Shown piece after piece: positions 31,983 to 39,933 of a stretch of 64,000 nucleotides of DNA. The stretch is from Geminicoccus roseus DSM 18922. GTDB taxonomy: Bacteria > Pseudomonadota > Alphaproteobacteria > Geminicoccales > Geminicoccaceae. The notes below the pieces were generated by a model. The model was not told where the DNA came from. It ran no database searches and saw nothing but the letters and a program-made list of their open reading frames with translations. The stretch's first letter is position 1. Each line of letters begins with the position of its first letter. Location: NCBI RefSeq assembly GCF_000427665.1, contig NZ_KE386572.1:3372196-3436195 (forward strand), given 5' to 3'. A program made the translations under genes and the position numbers.

Positions 31983-32771
31983 ATGATCATCCGGGGCATG
32001 GGCTGGCGTGGCATCAAGGCATGGTCGTTAGCGGCGCTGCTGCTGGGTGCATCGGGAACTGCTCGGGCCCAGGACGAGGCGCTGACGTCCTCCGACGGCT
32101 GGCAATTCCAGCTTTCTCCCTATCTCTGGGCTGCCGGCCTTCAAGGGGATGTCGGCACGAGGTCCAACCTGCCGACGGTGAAGGTCGACGCCGACTTCGA
32201 TGACATCATCTCCGACACCGATTTCGCGCTGATGCTTGCGGGCGACGCACGCCACGGCAGGTTCGGGGTGCTTGGCGATTTGGTCTACCTGTCCTTGTCG
32301 GACAGCAACGCCACCCCCGGCGGCCTGTTCGGCGGCGTGGAAGCCGACATGGACACGACGTTCTTGACCGTGGCCCCTTACTATCGGGCCATCGACGACA
32401 GATCTGTCGCGCTCGACGTCTTTGCCGGCGGCCGGCTCTGGTACGTCGACACCAAGATCAAGGCATTGGCCGGTCGCCTGCCCGAGCGAAGCGACGGCGA
32501 AAGCCAGACCTGGCTGGACCCGATCCTGGGCGTGCGAGGCCAGGCTGTGCTCGGACGGGGCTTCTCGATCACGGCCAGCGCGGATGCGGGCGGCTTTGGC
32601 GTCGGATCCGAGTTCACCTGGCAGCTGGTCGGGACCGTCGACTACGAAATACGGGACTGGATCGCGGTCCGGGCCGGATACCGGCACCTGGATGTCGACT
32701 ACAAGGAGGATGGCTTCACCTGGGACGTCGCCCTGAGCGGACCGATCGTCGGAGTGACCTTCCGGTTCTGA
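31983..32771 (+). CDS. Outer-membrane beta-barrel protein
   Basis: 262 residues. A signal peptide (MIIRGMGWRGIKAWSLAALLLG, cleaved after ARA) precedes alternating hydrophobic/polar beta strands with aromatic girdles: QFQLSPYLWAAGLQG, VAPYYRAIDDRSVALDVFAGGRLWYV and YRHLDVDYKEDG. The chain ends GPIVGVTFRF, and a C-terminal Phe is typical of proteins inserted by BamA. This fits an outer-membrane beta barrel. I cannot name the family. GGAGG lies 11 bases before the ATG at 31983; a TTG start at 31965 is less likely. Preceded by the sugar-operon terminator, so it has its own promoter. Confidence 0.75.
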   Translation: MIIRGMGWRGIKAWSLAALLLGASGTARAQDEALTSSDGWQFQLSPYLWAAGLQGDVGTRSNLPTVKVDADFDDIISDTDFALMLAGDARHGRFGVLGDLVYLSLSDSNATPGGLFGGVEADMDTTFLTVAPYYRAIDDRSVALDVFAGGRLWYVDTKIKALAGRLPERSDGESQTWLDPILGVRGQAVLGRGFSITASADAGGFGVGSEFTWQLVGTVDYEIRDWIAVRAGYRHLDVDYKEDGFTWDVALSGPIVGVTFRF

Positions 32772-33114
32772 ACGCCGACGACAGCAGCGGTTGATCTTCT
32801 CGCAGCCGCAATAGGGACCCCGGGAGCCTGGCCATCGGCTGGGCGGTATCCGAGGAAGCGCCATGCTGCCCTGGCGGCCTGGAGGTTTCCTGATCCACCC
32901 AAGGATGTTCTGGACGAAGACAGGGCGGTGAACCGTGCCTTCCAGTCTCCGGCAGGTCGGCTCTCGCTCGCCTGCTTGCCGGCCGGACAGGGAAACTCAT
33001 CCTCCGGTCGTACCCGAGGGCCAGCCACCTCTGGATGCCCATCATCTATTTATCTTCAGTTAACAACCAGACCCTACAAGCTGGAAGTGCCCCATCCGAG
33101 GTGAGATCATTTCG
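32772..33114. other. Intergenic region with no recognised gene
   Basis: These 343 bases separate the outer-membrane protein from the repeat protein. Frames on both strands are short and lack ribosome-binding sites with domain content. An AT-rich patch (33041-33066, including TCTATTTATCTTCAGTTAAC) may hold the promoter of the next gene. I see no strong hairpin or repeat. Confidence 0.6.
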
Positions 33115-35187
33115 ATGCTTATCTCCTCCAGCCTCTTCGCGCCTCAGCCTGCTCTCGTGAAGTCCACCGAGCCGACCCTTTCGGATGGAACGGAGAGCAC
33201 TCGATTCGCCTCGGCCGGCTGGCGCAGCAACCATCTCCTGGTCGGGGCAGGGGGCCGCGAGACGGCACCGGTGGGCGGTGGACGAGCCGCCGGCAGCGGG
33301 AGCACCGGCATCTACATCCCGTTCATCCTTGTGATCCAGACCCAGGTCACGGTGCCGGCGCCCACCACGCCGCCGCCACCGCCCCCACCGGTATCGCCGC
33401 CGCCCCCGCCACCGCCGGTTTCACCGCCGCCGCCCGTATCGCCGCCCCCACCGCCCCCGCCGGCGCCGGATCCGGGCCCGCCCAAGCTTGTCGCGACCAA
33501 TATCGACACCGCGTCCGGCACCGAGTTCATCGGCAACGGCGTGACCAACAAGAAGCAGCAGAACGTCAGCGTCACCGCGCTCGCCGACGGCAGCTTCCTG
33601 GCCGCCTGGGAGTCGGAGGATCAGGACGGCGACGGCTTCGGGGTCTATGCCCGCCGCTATGGTGCCGACGGCACCGCCCTTGACGGCGAGTTCCGGATCA
33701 ACACCAGGACCACCAAGAACCAGCAGAACGTCAGCATCACTGCCCTGGCGAACGGTGGCTTCGTGGCCGCCTGGGAGTCGGAGAACCAGGACGCCAACCT
33801 GCTGGGCATCCCGATCACAGGATACGGTGTCTATGCCCAGCGCTTTGGCGCCGATGGGACCAAGGTCGGCGCCGAGTTCCGGGTCAACACGACCACGGCC
33901 AAGAACCAGCAGAATGTCAGCCTGACCGCGCTGGCGGACGGCGGCTTCGTGGCGGCCTGGCAGTCGGACGACCAGGACGGCGACGGCTACGGGATCTACG
34001 CCCAGCGCTACGGTGCCGACGGAGCAGCCGTCGGCGGCGAGTTCCGCGTCAACACGACGACGACCAAGAACCAGATGAATGTCAGCCTCACTGCCCTGGC
34101 GGATGGCGGCTTCGTCGCCGCCTGGCAGTCGGAGAACCAGGACGGCGACAATTACGGGATCTACGCCCAGCGCTACGGTGCCAACGGGTCGGCCGTCGGC
34201 GGCGAGTTCCGGGTCAACACGACTACGGCCAAGCACCAGCAGAATGTCAGCCTCACCGCCCTGGCGGATGGCGGCTTCGTCGCGGCCTGGCAGTCGGAGA
34301 GCCAGGACGGCGACGGCTACGGGATCTATGCCCAGCGCTACGGTGCCAACGGGTCGGCCGCCGGCGTCGAGTTCCGGATCAACACGACCACTTCCAAGAA
34401 CCAGCAGAACGTCACCCTGACCGCCCTGGCGGATGGAGGCTTTGTGGCCGGATGGCAGTCGGAGAGCCAGGACGGCGACGGCTACGGGATCTATGCCCGC
34501 CAGTACCGGAGCGACGGGACTGCCGCGGGCGACGAGTTCCGGGTCAACGCCACCACCGTCAAGGACCAAGCCGCGCCATCGTTCGCGGCGTCCAAGGATG
34601 GCGGGCTGATGGCGCTCTGGCAGTCGCAGGCCCAGGACGGGAACGACTGGGGCGTGGTCGGCCGCCGCTTTGCGACGACGCATGTCTATGAGACGCCGCC
34701 TCCGCCACCGCCACCACCGCCGCCCCCACCGCTTCCGCCCCCGCCTCCACCTCCACCTCCGGTCTCGCCTCCTCCGCCTCCGGTCTCGCCGCCCCCTCCG
34801 CCTCCACCACCGGCCGGAGGCGAGGACGATCCGCCGACCACGGTGCAGATCCTGTCGGCAGCCCAGACCGTCTATCTGTTCCTCCCGAACGGTAATGTCG
34901 GCGGCAACCAGCTGGGCGGCGGGAATTTTCGGGGAACCGGCGGCTTGATCGGCCTGGCCATCAAGACCGATGCCGGGGAGGGAGCACCGGGTGAAGAGCC
35001 GGCCGAACCCGTGCCGGAGGAAGCGATCGACGAAAACGCCAAGGCTGCCGAGGCCGCCTCGTTCTATCGCGACATGACCCAGCGGCTGGCCTTCAACGAC
35101 CTGCGCCGGCAGGCGCTGGCCGAGGCCGGCTTCCTGAGCGGCAGCAGCGCCAACCTTCGGAGCCTGCTGATCAACATGCTCTTCTGA
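33115..35187 (+). CDS. Seven-repeat (propeller-like) protein between two polyproline tracts
   Basis: 690 residues, no named family. Residues 1-65 are Ser/Thr/Gly-rich, 66-80 hydrophobic, 81-123 a Pro-rich tract. Residues about 130-525 hold seven tandem repeats of 55 residues (the second has a 7-residue insertion), with a core of ALADGGFVAAWQSE, an Asp-rich turn (QDGDGYGIYAQRYG) and EFRVNTTT. A second Pro tract spans 527-566. The last 120 residues are Gly-rich, then acidic, then a helical tail ending LLINMLF. Similar repeats occur in large secreted RTX/adhesin-like proteins. No Sec signal and no GGxGxDxxx nonapeptides are visible. The ATG has GAGGTGAG upstream. Likely a seven-bladed propeller exported by a non-Sec route; that is inference. 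Confidence 0.75.
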   Translation: MLISSSLFAPQPALVKSTEPTLSDGTESTRFASAGWRSNHLLVGAGGRETAPVGGGRAAGSGSTGIYIPFILVIQTQVTVPAPTTPPPPPPPVSPPPPPPPVSPPPPVSPPPPPPPAPDPGPPKLVATNIDTASGTEFIGNGVTNKKQQNVSVTALADGSFLAAWESEDQDGDGFGVYARRYGADGTALDGEFRINTRTTKNQQNVSITALANGGFVAAWESENQDANLLGIPITGYGVYAQRFGADGTKVGAEFRVNTTTAKNQQNVSLTALADGGFVAAWQSDDQDGDGYGIYAQRYGADGAAVGGEFRVNTTTTKNQMNVSLTALADGGFVAAWQSENQDGDNYGIYAQRYGANGSAVGGEFRVNTTTAKHQQNVSLTALADGGFVAAWQSESQDGDGYGIYAQRYGANGSAAGVEFRINTTTSKNQQNVTLTALADGGFVAGWQSESQDGDGYGIYARQYRSDGTAAGDEFRVNATTVKDQAAPSFAASKDGGLMALWQSQAQDGNDWGVVGRRFATTHVYETPPPPPPPPPPPPLPPPPPPPPPVSPPPPPVSPPPPPPPPAGGEDDPPTTVQILSAAQTVYLFLPNGNVGGNQLGGGNFRGTGGLIGLAIKTDAGEGAPGEEPAEPVPEEAIDENAKAAEAASFYRDMTQRLAFNDLRRQALAEAGFLSGSSANLRSLLINMLF
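33502..34689 (+). repeat. Seven tandem 165-bp (55-codon) repeats
   Basis: The marker Gly-Phe of each repeat falls at residues 161, 216, 278, 333, 388, 443 and 498, giving a period of 55 apart from one 62-residue unit with an insertion. Repeats 3-6 are the most alike at DNA level (shared runs such as CGGCGACGGCTACGGGATCT), suggesting recent duplication or gene conversion; repeats 1 and 7 are the most diverged. Confidence 0.9.
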
Positions 35188-35230
35188 TCCACCGGGGTGG
35201 AGGTATCTCGGCCGAGATCGGCCGTGCTGG

Positions 35231-35283
35231 CCTTTACGCTCTCCTTATGTCGTCCCGCCGGCTTCCGCGTGGCCCCTTTACGC
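35231..35283 (+). promoter_or_regulatory. Candidate KdpE-binding direct repeat upstream of kdp
   Basis: CCTTTACGC occurs at 35231-35239 and again at 35275-35283, 44 bases apart (about four helical turns), upstream of the kdp leader. T-rich TTTAC elements recall the direct repeats bound by KdpE in E. coli. I cannot test this from sequence alone. Confidence 0.35.
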
Positions 35284-35298
35284 GCGCCGGACCTAGAA

Positions 35299-35320
35299 GG
35301 GCTCCTCCATCAAGGAGCCC
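35299..35320 (+). promoter_or_regulatory. Leader hairpin that covers the ribosome-binding site of the kdp leader ORF
   Basis: GGGCTCCT (35299-35306) pairs perfectly with AGGAGCCC (35313-35320) around a six-base loop. The right arm contains AGGAG, the ribosome-binding site of the small ORF at 35325. Such a stem could lower translation initiation of the operon's first frame. Confidence 0.55.
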
Positions 35321-35324
35321 GGAC

Positions 35325-35408
35325 ATGCTCGACATTCTCTACCTGGTCGCCGGTGGCGGCTTCTTTGCGCTGATGGTCGCCTATGCCCGCCTGGCAGCAC
35401 GGGCCTGA
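35325..35408 (+). CDS. Small membrane leader peptide of the kdp operon
   Basis: 27 codons encoding MLDILYLVAGGGFFALMVAY followed by ARLAARA, a single hydrophobic helix with a basic end. Short ORFs of this kind stand before kdpF in other proteobacterial kdp operons. AGGAG precedes the ATG but is inside the leader hairpin. The stop is five bases before kdpF. It may be an extra small subunit of the K+-ATPase or a regulatory leader; no function is proven. Confidence 0.6.
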   Translation: MLDILYLVAGGGFFALMVAYARLAARA

Positions 35409-35413
35409 TCGCC

Positions 35414-35500
35414 ATGCTGGACATGATCCTGGGCAGCGCCGCCGCGCTGGGCCTGGCGCTCTATCTCGTGGCGACGCTGCTGTCGCCCGAGAAGTTCTGA
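35414..35500 (+). CDS. kdpF: K+-transporting ATPase subunit KdpF
   Basis: 28 residues, one membrane helix: MLDMILGSAAALGLALYLVA, then TLLSPEKF. The block YLVATLLSPEKF is the KdpF signature. KdpF stabilises the KdpABC complex in the cytoplasmic membrane. It lies 26 bases before kdpA. It is shorter than most annotation cut-offs and easily missed. Confidence 0.88.
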   Translation: MLDMILGSAAALGLALYLVATLLSPEKF

Positions 35501-35526
35501 CGCCGCGACCTCCAAGGTAGATCGCC

Positions 35527-37236
35527 ATGACCATCGATGGCTGGCTGCAGATCCTGCTGCTGTTCGCCGCCGTGCTGCTGTGCGCCGCGCCGATCGGCGC
35601 CTTCATGGCACGGGTCTATGCCGGCGAACGCAGTTTCCTTTCGCCCGTCCTGCACCCGGTGGAGCGGCTGCTCTACCGCGCAGCCAGGGTCGATCCCGCC
35701 GCCGAGCAGGGCTGGCTCGGCTACACGCTCGGCATGCTCGCCTTCAATGCGGCGGGCTTCCTGCTCCTCTACGGGATGCTGCGCCTGCAGGGCGTCCTGC
35801 CGCTGAACCCGCAGGACTTCGTGGGCCTTTCCCCGGACCTCGCCTTCAACACCGCGGTCAGCTTCGTGACCAACACCAACTGGCAGGCCTATGGCGGCGA
35901 GACCACCATGAGCCAGTTCAGCCAGATGGCCGGGCTCACCGTGCAGAACTTCCTGTCCGCCGCCACCGGCCTCGCCCTCGCGGTGGCGCTGGTGCGCGGC
36001 TTCGCCCGCTCCGGTGCCGGCACGGTCGGCAACATCTTCGTCGATCTGACCCGCTCGGTTCTCTATGTGCTCCTGCCGCTGGCGGCGGTGACCGCGGTGC
36101 TGCTGGTGGCGCTGGGCGTCCCGCAGACCCTGGAGGGCTCGGCCGCCGCGACGACCCTGGAGGGCGGCCAGCAGACCCTGGCCCTGGGGCCGGTGGCGTC
36201 GCAGATAGCGATCAAGCAGCTCGGCACCAATGGCGGCGGGTTCTTCAACGCCAACGCCGCCCACCCGTTCGAGAACCCCACCGCGCTCGCGAACTTCCTG
36301 CAGACCTGGCAGATGCTGGTGGTCTCGACCGCCCTCCTGTTCGCCTTCGGCCGGCTGGTCGGCGACCGCCGCCAGGCTCGCGCCCTGCTGGCGGTGACGG
36401 GCCTGCTCCTGCTCGCCGCCACCGCGATCATCTACGCCGCGGAAGCAAGCGGCACCCCGGTCCTGGCCTCGCTCGGCCTTGATCCCGCCGGCGGCAACAT
36501 GGAGGGCAAGGAAGTCCGCTTCGGCCTGGCGCTCTCGGCGCTCTGGGCCGCCGTCACCACCGGCTTGAGCTGCGGTGCGGTCAACGCGATGCACGGCTCG
36601 TTCACCCCGATCGGCGGCATGATCCCGCTGCTGCTGATGCAGCTGGGCGAGATCCTGCCGGGCGGCGTCGGCTCCGGCCTGTACGGCCTGCTGCTGATGG
36701 CGATCATCGCGGTGTTTGTGGCGGGCCTGATGGTCGGGCGCACGCCGGAATATCTCGGCAAGAAGATCGAGGTGAGGGAGGTGAAGATGGCCGTGCTGGC
36801 CGTCCTGGTCCTGCCGGCCACCATCCTCGGCTTCTCCGCGGTGGCCGCGGTGCTGCCGGCGGCCCTGGCCGGCCTCGGCAATGGCGGGCCGCACGGCCTG
36901 TCCGAGATCCTCTACGCCTATTCCTCGGCGGCCGGGAACAACGGCTCGGCCTTCGCCTCGCTCTCCGCCAACACTTCCTGGTGGAACGCGACCCTCGGCC
37001 TGTCGATGCTGCTCGGCCGCTTCGCCTACATCGTGCCGATGATGGCGATCGCCGGCTCGCTGGCCGCCAAGACCCGCGCAACAGCCTCGGCCGGCACCTT
37101 CCCGACCCATGGTCCCCTGTTCGTCGGTCTTCTGGCCGGCGTGATCCTGATCCTGGGCGGCCTGCAGTTCTTCCCGGCCCTGGCGCTCGGCCCGATAGCG
37201 GAGCAGGTCCAGATGCTGGCCGGCAAGACCTTCTGA
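35527..37236 (+). CDS. kdpA: K+-transporting ATPase subunit KdpA (channel-like)
   Basis: 569 residues, ten membrane helices. The four selectivity-filter loops are recognisable: [47 protein letters not shown] and [14 protein letters not shown]. KdpA binds and passes K+ in the high-affinity KdpFABC pump. The ATG at 35527 is 26 bases after kdpF. Length is close to the 557 of E. coli KdpA. The operon is expected to be induced by low K+ or osmotic upshift through KdpDE, whose genes follow. Confidence 0.97.
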   Translation: MTIDGWLQILLLFAAVLLCAAPIGAFMARVYAGERSFLSPVLHPVERLLYRAARVDPAAEQGWLGYTLGMLAFNAAGFLLLYGMLRLQGVLPLNPQDFVGLSPDLAFNTAVSFVTNTNWQAYGGETTMSQFSQMAGLTVQNFLSAATGLALAVALVRGFARSGAGTVGNIFVDLTRSVLYVLLPLAAVTAVLLVALGVPQTLEGSAAATTLEGGQQTLALGPVASQIAIKQLGTNGGGFFNANAAHPFENPTALANFLQTWQMLVVSTALLFAFGRLVGDRRQARALLAVTGLLLLAATAIIYAAEASGTPVLASLGLDPAGGNMEGKEVRFGLALSALWAAVTTGLSCGAVNAMHGSFTPIGGMIPLLLMQLGEILPGGVGSGLYGLLLMAIIAVFVAGLMVGRTPEYLGKKIEVREVKMAVLAVLVLPATILGFSAVAAVLPAALAGLGNGGPHGLSEILYAYSSAAGNNGSAFASLSANTSWWNATLGLSMLLGRFAYIVPMMAIAGSLAAKTRATASAGTFPTHGPLFVGLLAGVILILGGLQFFPALALGPIAEQVQMLAGKTF

Positions 37237-37259
37237 CCGCCGCTTTCGGAGCAACCGAC

Positions 37260-39302
37260 ATGACTGCCAAGACGGCAAGGCCGGTCCTGCTGGAGCAGGC
37301 CGCGCTCGATGCGCTGCGCAAGCTCGATCCGCGCGAGCTGGTGAAGAACCCGGTCATCTTCGTGACCGAGATGATGGCGATCCTGGTGACCGTGCTGACC
37401 CTGCGCGACCTGCTGGAGGGCCAGGCCTCCGGCTTCGGCGTGCAGATCATGCTGTGGCTGTGGGTCACCGTCCTGTTCGCGACCTTCGCCGAGGCCCTCG
37501 CCGAAGGTCGCGGCCGTGCCCAGGCCGATTCCCTGCGCCGGGCGCGCACCGACACCGTGGCGAGGCGGCTGGCCGATCCGCACCAGCGCCAGCGGGTCGA
37601 AACGGTCCCGGCGGTGGACCTCGCGGTCGGCGACCACGTGCTGGTCGAGGCCGGCGACCTGATCCCGGGCGACGGCGAGGTCGTGGAAGGCATCGCGTCC
37701 GTCAACGAGGCGGCGATTACCGGCGAATCTGCCCCGGTGATCCGCGAATCCGGCGGCGACCGCTCGGCGGTCACCGGCGGAACCACGGTGCTTTCCGACT
37801 GGCTGGTGGTGCGGATCACCACCGCCCCGGGCTCGTCCTTCCTCGACCGGATGATCGCCCTGGTGGAGGGAGCCAGGCGGCAGAAGACCCCGAACGAGCT
37901 TGCGCTGACCGTGCTCCTGTCCGGGATGACCCTGATCTTCATGGTGGTGGTCGTCAGCCTGTTCGGCCTGGGCCGTTATGCCGGGGCCGAGCTGTCGGTG
38001 CCGGTGCTGGTGGCGCTGCTGGTGACGCTGATCCCGACCACGATCGGCGGCCTGCTCTCCGCGATCGGCATCGCCGGGATGGACCGGCTGATCCGGCACA
38101 ACGTCCTGGCGATGTCCGGGCGCGCGGTGGAGGCGGCCGGCGACGTCGACACGCTGCTGCTCGACAAGACCGGCACGATCACGTTTGGCAACCGGATGGC
38201 CACCGAGGTGATCGCGGTGCCGGGCGTGGCCGAGCGCGAGGCCGCCCGGGCCGCCATGCTGGCGAGCCTTTCCGACGAGACCGCCGAGGGCCGCTCGATC
38301 CTGGCCCTGGTGCAGGACCGCTACGGCCTGACCCTGCCCAAGGAGCCGCCCGCCGGAGCGAGCTTCGTGGCCTTCTCGGCGACCACCCGGCTGTCCGGCG
38401 TCGATCTGGGTGGGCAGCGCCTGCGCAAGGGCGCCATCGACGCGGTCCGCCGCTTCGCCGCCGGCCAGGATGGGCGCCCCGTGGCGGAGCCGGCGGAGTT
38501 CACGGCGGCGGTCGAGCGGATCTCGCGCGCGGGGGGCACGCCGCTGGCCTTGTGCGACGGCAGCCGGCTGCTTGGCGTCATCCACCTCAAGGACGTGGTC
38601 AAGCCGGACATCAAGGAGCGCTTCGCCGAGCTGCGGCGCATGGGCATCCGCACGGTGATGGTGACCGGCGACAACCCGGTCACCGCCGCGGCGATCGCCT
38701 CGGAAGCCGGAGTCGACGACTTCATCGCCGAGGCGACCCCGCAGGACAAGCTGGCCTATATCCGCGCCGAGCAGCGGCAGGGCCGCCTGGTCGCGATGTG
38801 CGGCGACGGCACCAACGACGCGCCGGCACTCGCCCAGTCCGACGTCGGCGTCGCGATGCAGTCCGGCACCCAGGCGGCGCGCGAGGCCGCCAACATGGTG
38901 GACCTGGACAGCGACCCGACCAAGCTCATCGAGATCGTGGGCATCGGCAAGCAGCTCCTGATGACCAGGGGCGCGCTCACCACCTTCTCGATCGCCAACG
39001 ACGTCGCCAAATATTTCGCGATCATCCCGGCCCTGTTCGTCGCCTCGATCCCGGAGCTTGGTGCCCTGAACGTGATGGGCCTCTCCAGCCCGCAGAGCGC
39101 CATCCTGTCGGCGGTGATCTTCAACGCGCTGATCATCGTGGCGCTGATCCCGCTGGCGCTGCGCGGGGTCCCCTATCGGCCGGCCCCGGCCGAGACGGTG
39201 CTGCTGCGCAATCTCGGCATCTACGGCCTGGGCGGCATCGTGGCGCCGTTCCTGGCGATCAAGCTGATCGATCTCGCGATCAGCGCCGTCGGCCTCGCCT
39301 GA
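37260..39302 (+). CDS. kdpB: K+-transporting P-type ATPase subunit KdpB
   Basis: 680 residues. A P-type ATPase with phosphorylation site Asp302 in [14 protein letters not shown], the actuator TGES (ITGESAPVI), and the hinge [16 protein letters not shown]. It hydrolyses ATP to drive K+ through KdpA. The ATG at 37260 is chosen with GGAGC upstream; the frame before it is a shadow of kdpA. Length matches E. coli KdpB (682). Ser near position 162 of E. coli, the inhibitory phosphorylation site, corresponds to the ITGES Ser here. Confidence 0.97.
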   Translation: MTAKTARPVLLEQAALDALRKLDPRELVKNPVIFVTEMMAILVTVLTLRDLLEGQASGFGVQIMLWLWVTVLFATFAEALAEGRGRAQADSLRRARTDTVARRLADPHQRQRVETVPAVDLAVGDHVLVEAGDLIPGDGEVVEGIASVNEAAITGESAPVIRESGGDRSAVTGGTTVLSDWLVVRITTAPGSSFLDRMIALVEGARRQKTPNELALTVLLSGMTLIFMVVVVSLFGLGRYAGAELSVPVLVALLVTLIPTTIGGLLSAIGIAGMDRLIRHNVLAMSGRAVEAAGDVDTLLLDKTGTITFGNRMATEVIAVPGVAEREAARAAMLASLSDETAEGRSILALVQDRYGLTLPKEPPAGASFVAFSATTRLSGVDLGGQRLRKGAIDAVRRFAAGQDGRPVAEPAEFTAAVERISRAGGTPLALCDGSRLLGVIHLKDVVKPDIKERFAELRRMGIRTVMVTGDNPVTAAAIASEAGVDDFIAEATPQDKLAYIRAEQRQGRLVAMCGDGTNDAPALAQSDVGVAMQSGTQAAREAANMVDLDSDPTKLIEIVGIGKQLLMTRGALTTFSIANDVAKYFAIIPALFVASIPELGALNVMGLSSPQSAILSAVIFNALIIVALIPLALRGVPYRPAPAETVLLRNLGIYGLGGIVAPFLAIKLIDLAISAVGLA

Positions 39303-39316
39303 AAGGAGATCGTGCG

Positions 39317-39922
39317 ATGATGGATCATGTTCGTCCGGCGCTCGTGCTGCTGCTGGCCTTCACGGCGCTGACCGGGGTGGCCTACCCGCTCGTGATCACC
39401 GGGATCGCGCAGGGCCTGTTCCCCGCGGAGGCCAACGGCAGCCTGGTCGTGAAGGACGGCCGGGTCGTCGGCTCCGGCCTGATCGGCCAGGCCTTCACCG
39501 ATCCCGGCTATTTCCACGGCCGCCCCTCCGCCGCCGGGACCGGCTACGACGCGGCCGCCTCCTCGGGCAGCAACTTGGCTCCCACCAGCGCCCGGCTGGC
39601 CGAACGCCTGCAGGCCGATGTCCAGGCGCTGCGTGGGGACGGCGTGGCTGCTACCATTCCGGCCGACCTGGTGACGAGTTCCGCCAGCGGCCTCGATCCG
39701 CACCTCTCGCCGGCTGCGGCCCTGCTCCAGGCCCCCCGCGTCGCGAGCGCCCGGGGTGTGGCGACAACGGCGGTCGAGGCGCTGGTGCGCGGGCAGGTGG
39801 AACAACGCGAGGTCGGGATCCTCGGCGAGGAGCGGGTCAACGTGCTGATGCTCAACCTGGCGCTCGATCAGACATACCCAAGGCGTCCCGCGGCCCCGGA
39901 TGCCGGGCTCGGCACGTCCTGA
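39317..39922 (+). CDS. kdpC: K+-transporting ATPase subunit KdpC
   Basis: 201 residues. One N-terminal membrane helix (LVLLLAFTALTGVAYPLV) and a periplasmic domain with GSGLIGQAFTDPGYFHGRPSA and DLVTSSASGLDPHLSP, both KdpC signatures. It is an assembly and affinity subunit of the pump. AAGGAG stands eight bases before the ATG pair at 39317/39320. The C-terminal tail after LALDQ is about 15 residues longer than usual. Confidence 0.96.
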   Translation: MMDHVRPALVLLLAFTALTGVAYPLVITGIAQGLFPAEANGSLVVKDGRVVGSGLIGQAFTDPGYFHGRPSAAGTGYDAAASSGSNLAPTSARLAERLQADVQALRGDGVAATIPADLVTSSASGLDPHLSPAAALLQAPRVASARGVATTAVEALVRGQVEQREVGILGEERVNVLMLNLALDQTYPRRPAAPDAGLGTS

Positions 39923-39933
39923 CGCCCGCCACC

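Noticed and set aside
33502-34689. Tandem repeats as a CRISPR array
   Set aside because: Period is 165 bases, in frame, with coding conservation and no spacer structure.
33115-35187. RTX toxin or hemolysin
   Set aside because: No GGxGxDxxx nonapeptides and no adjacent type I secretion genes in the window.
39220-39330. Separate promoter or terminator between kdpB and kdpC
   Set aside because: Only 14 bases separate the genes, and a good ribosome-binding site is present, so they are co-transcribed.
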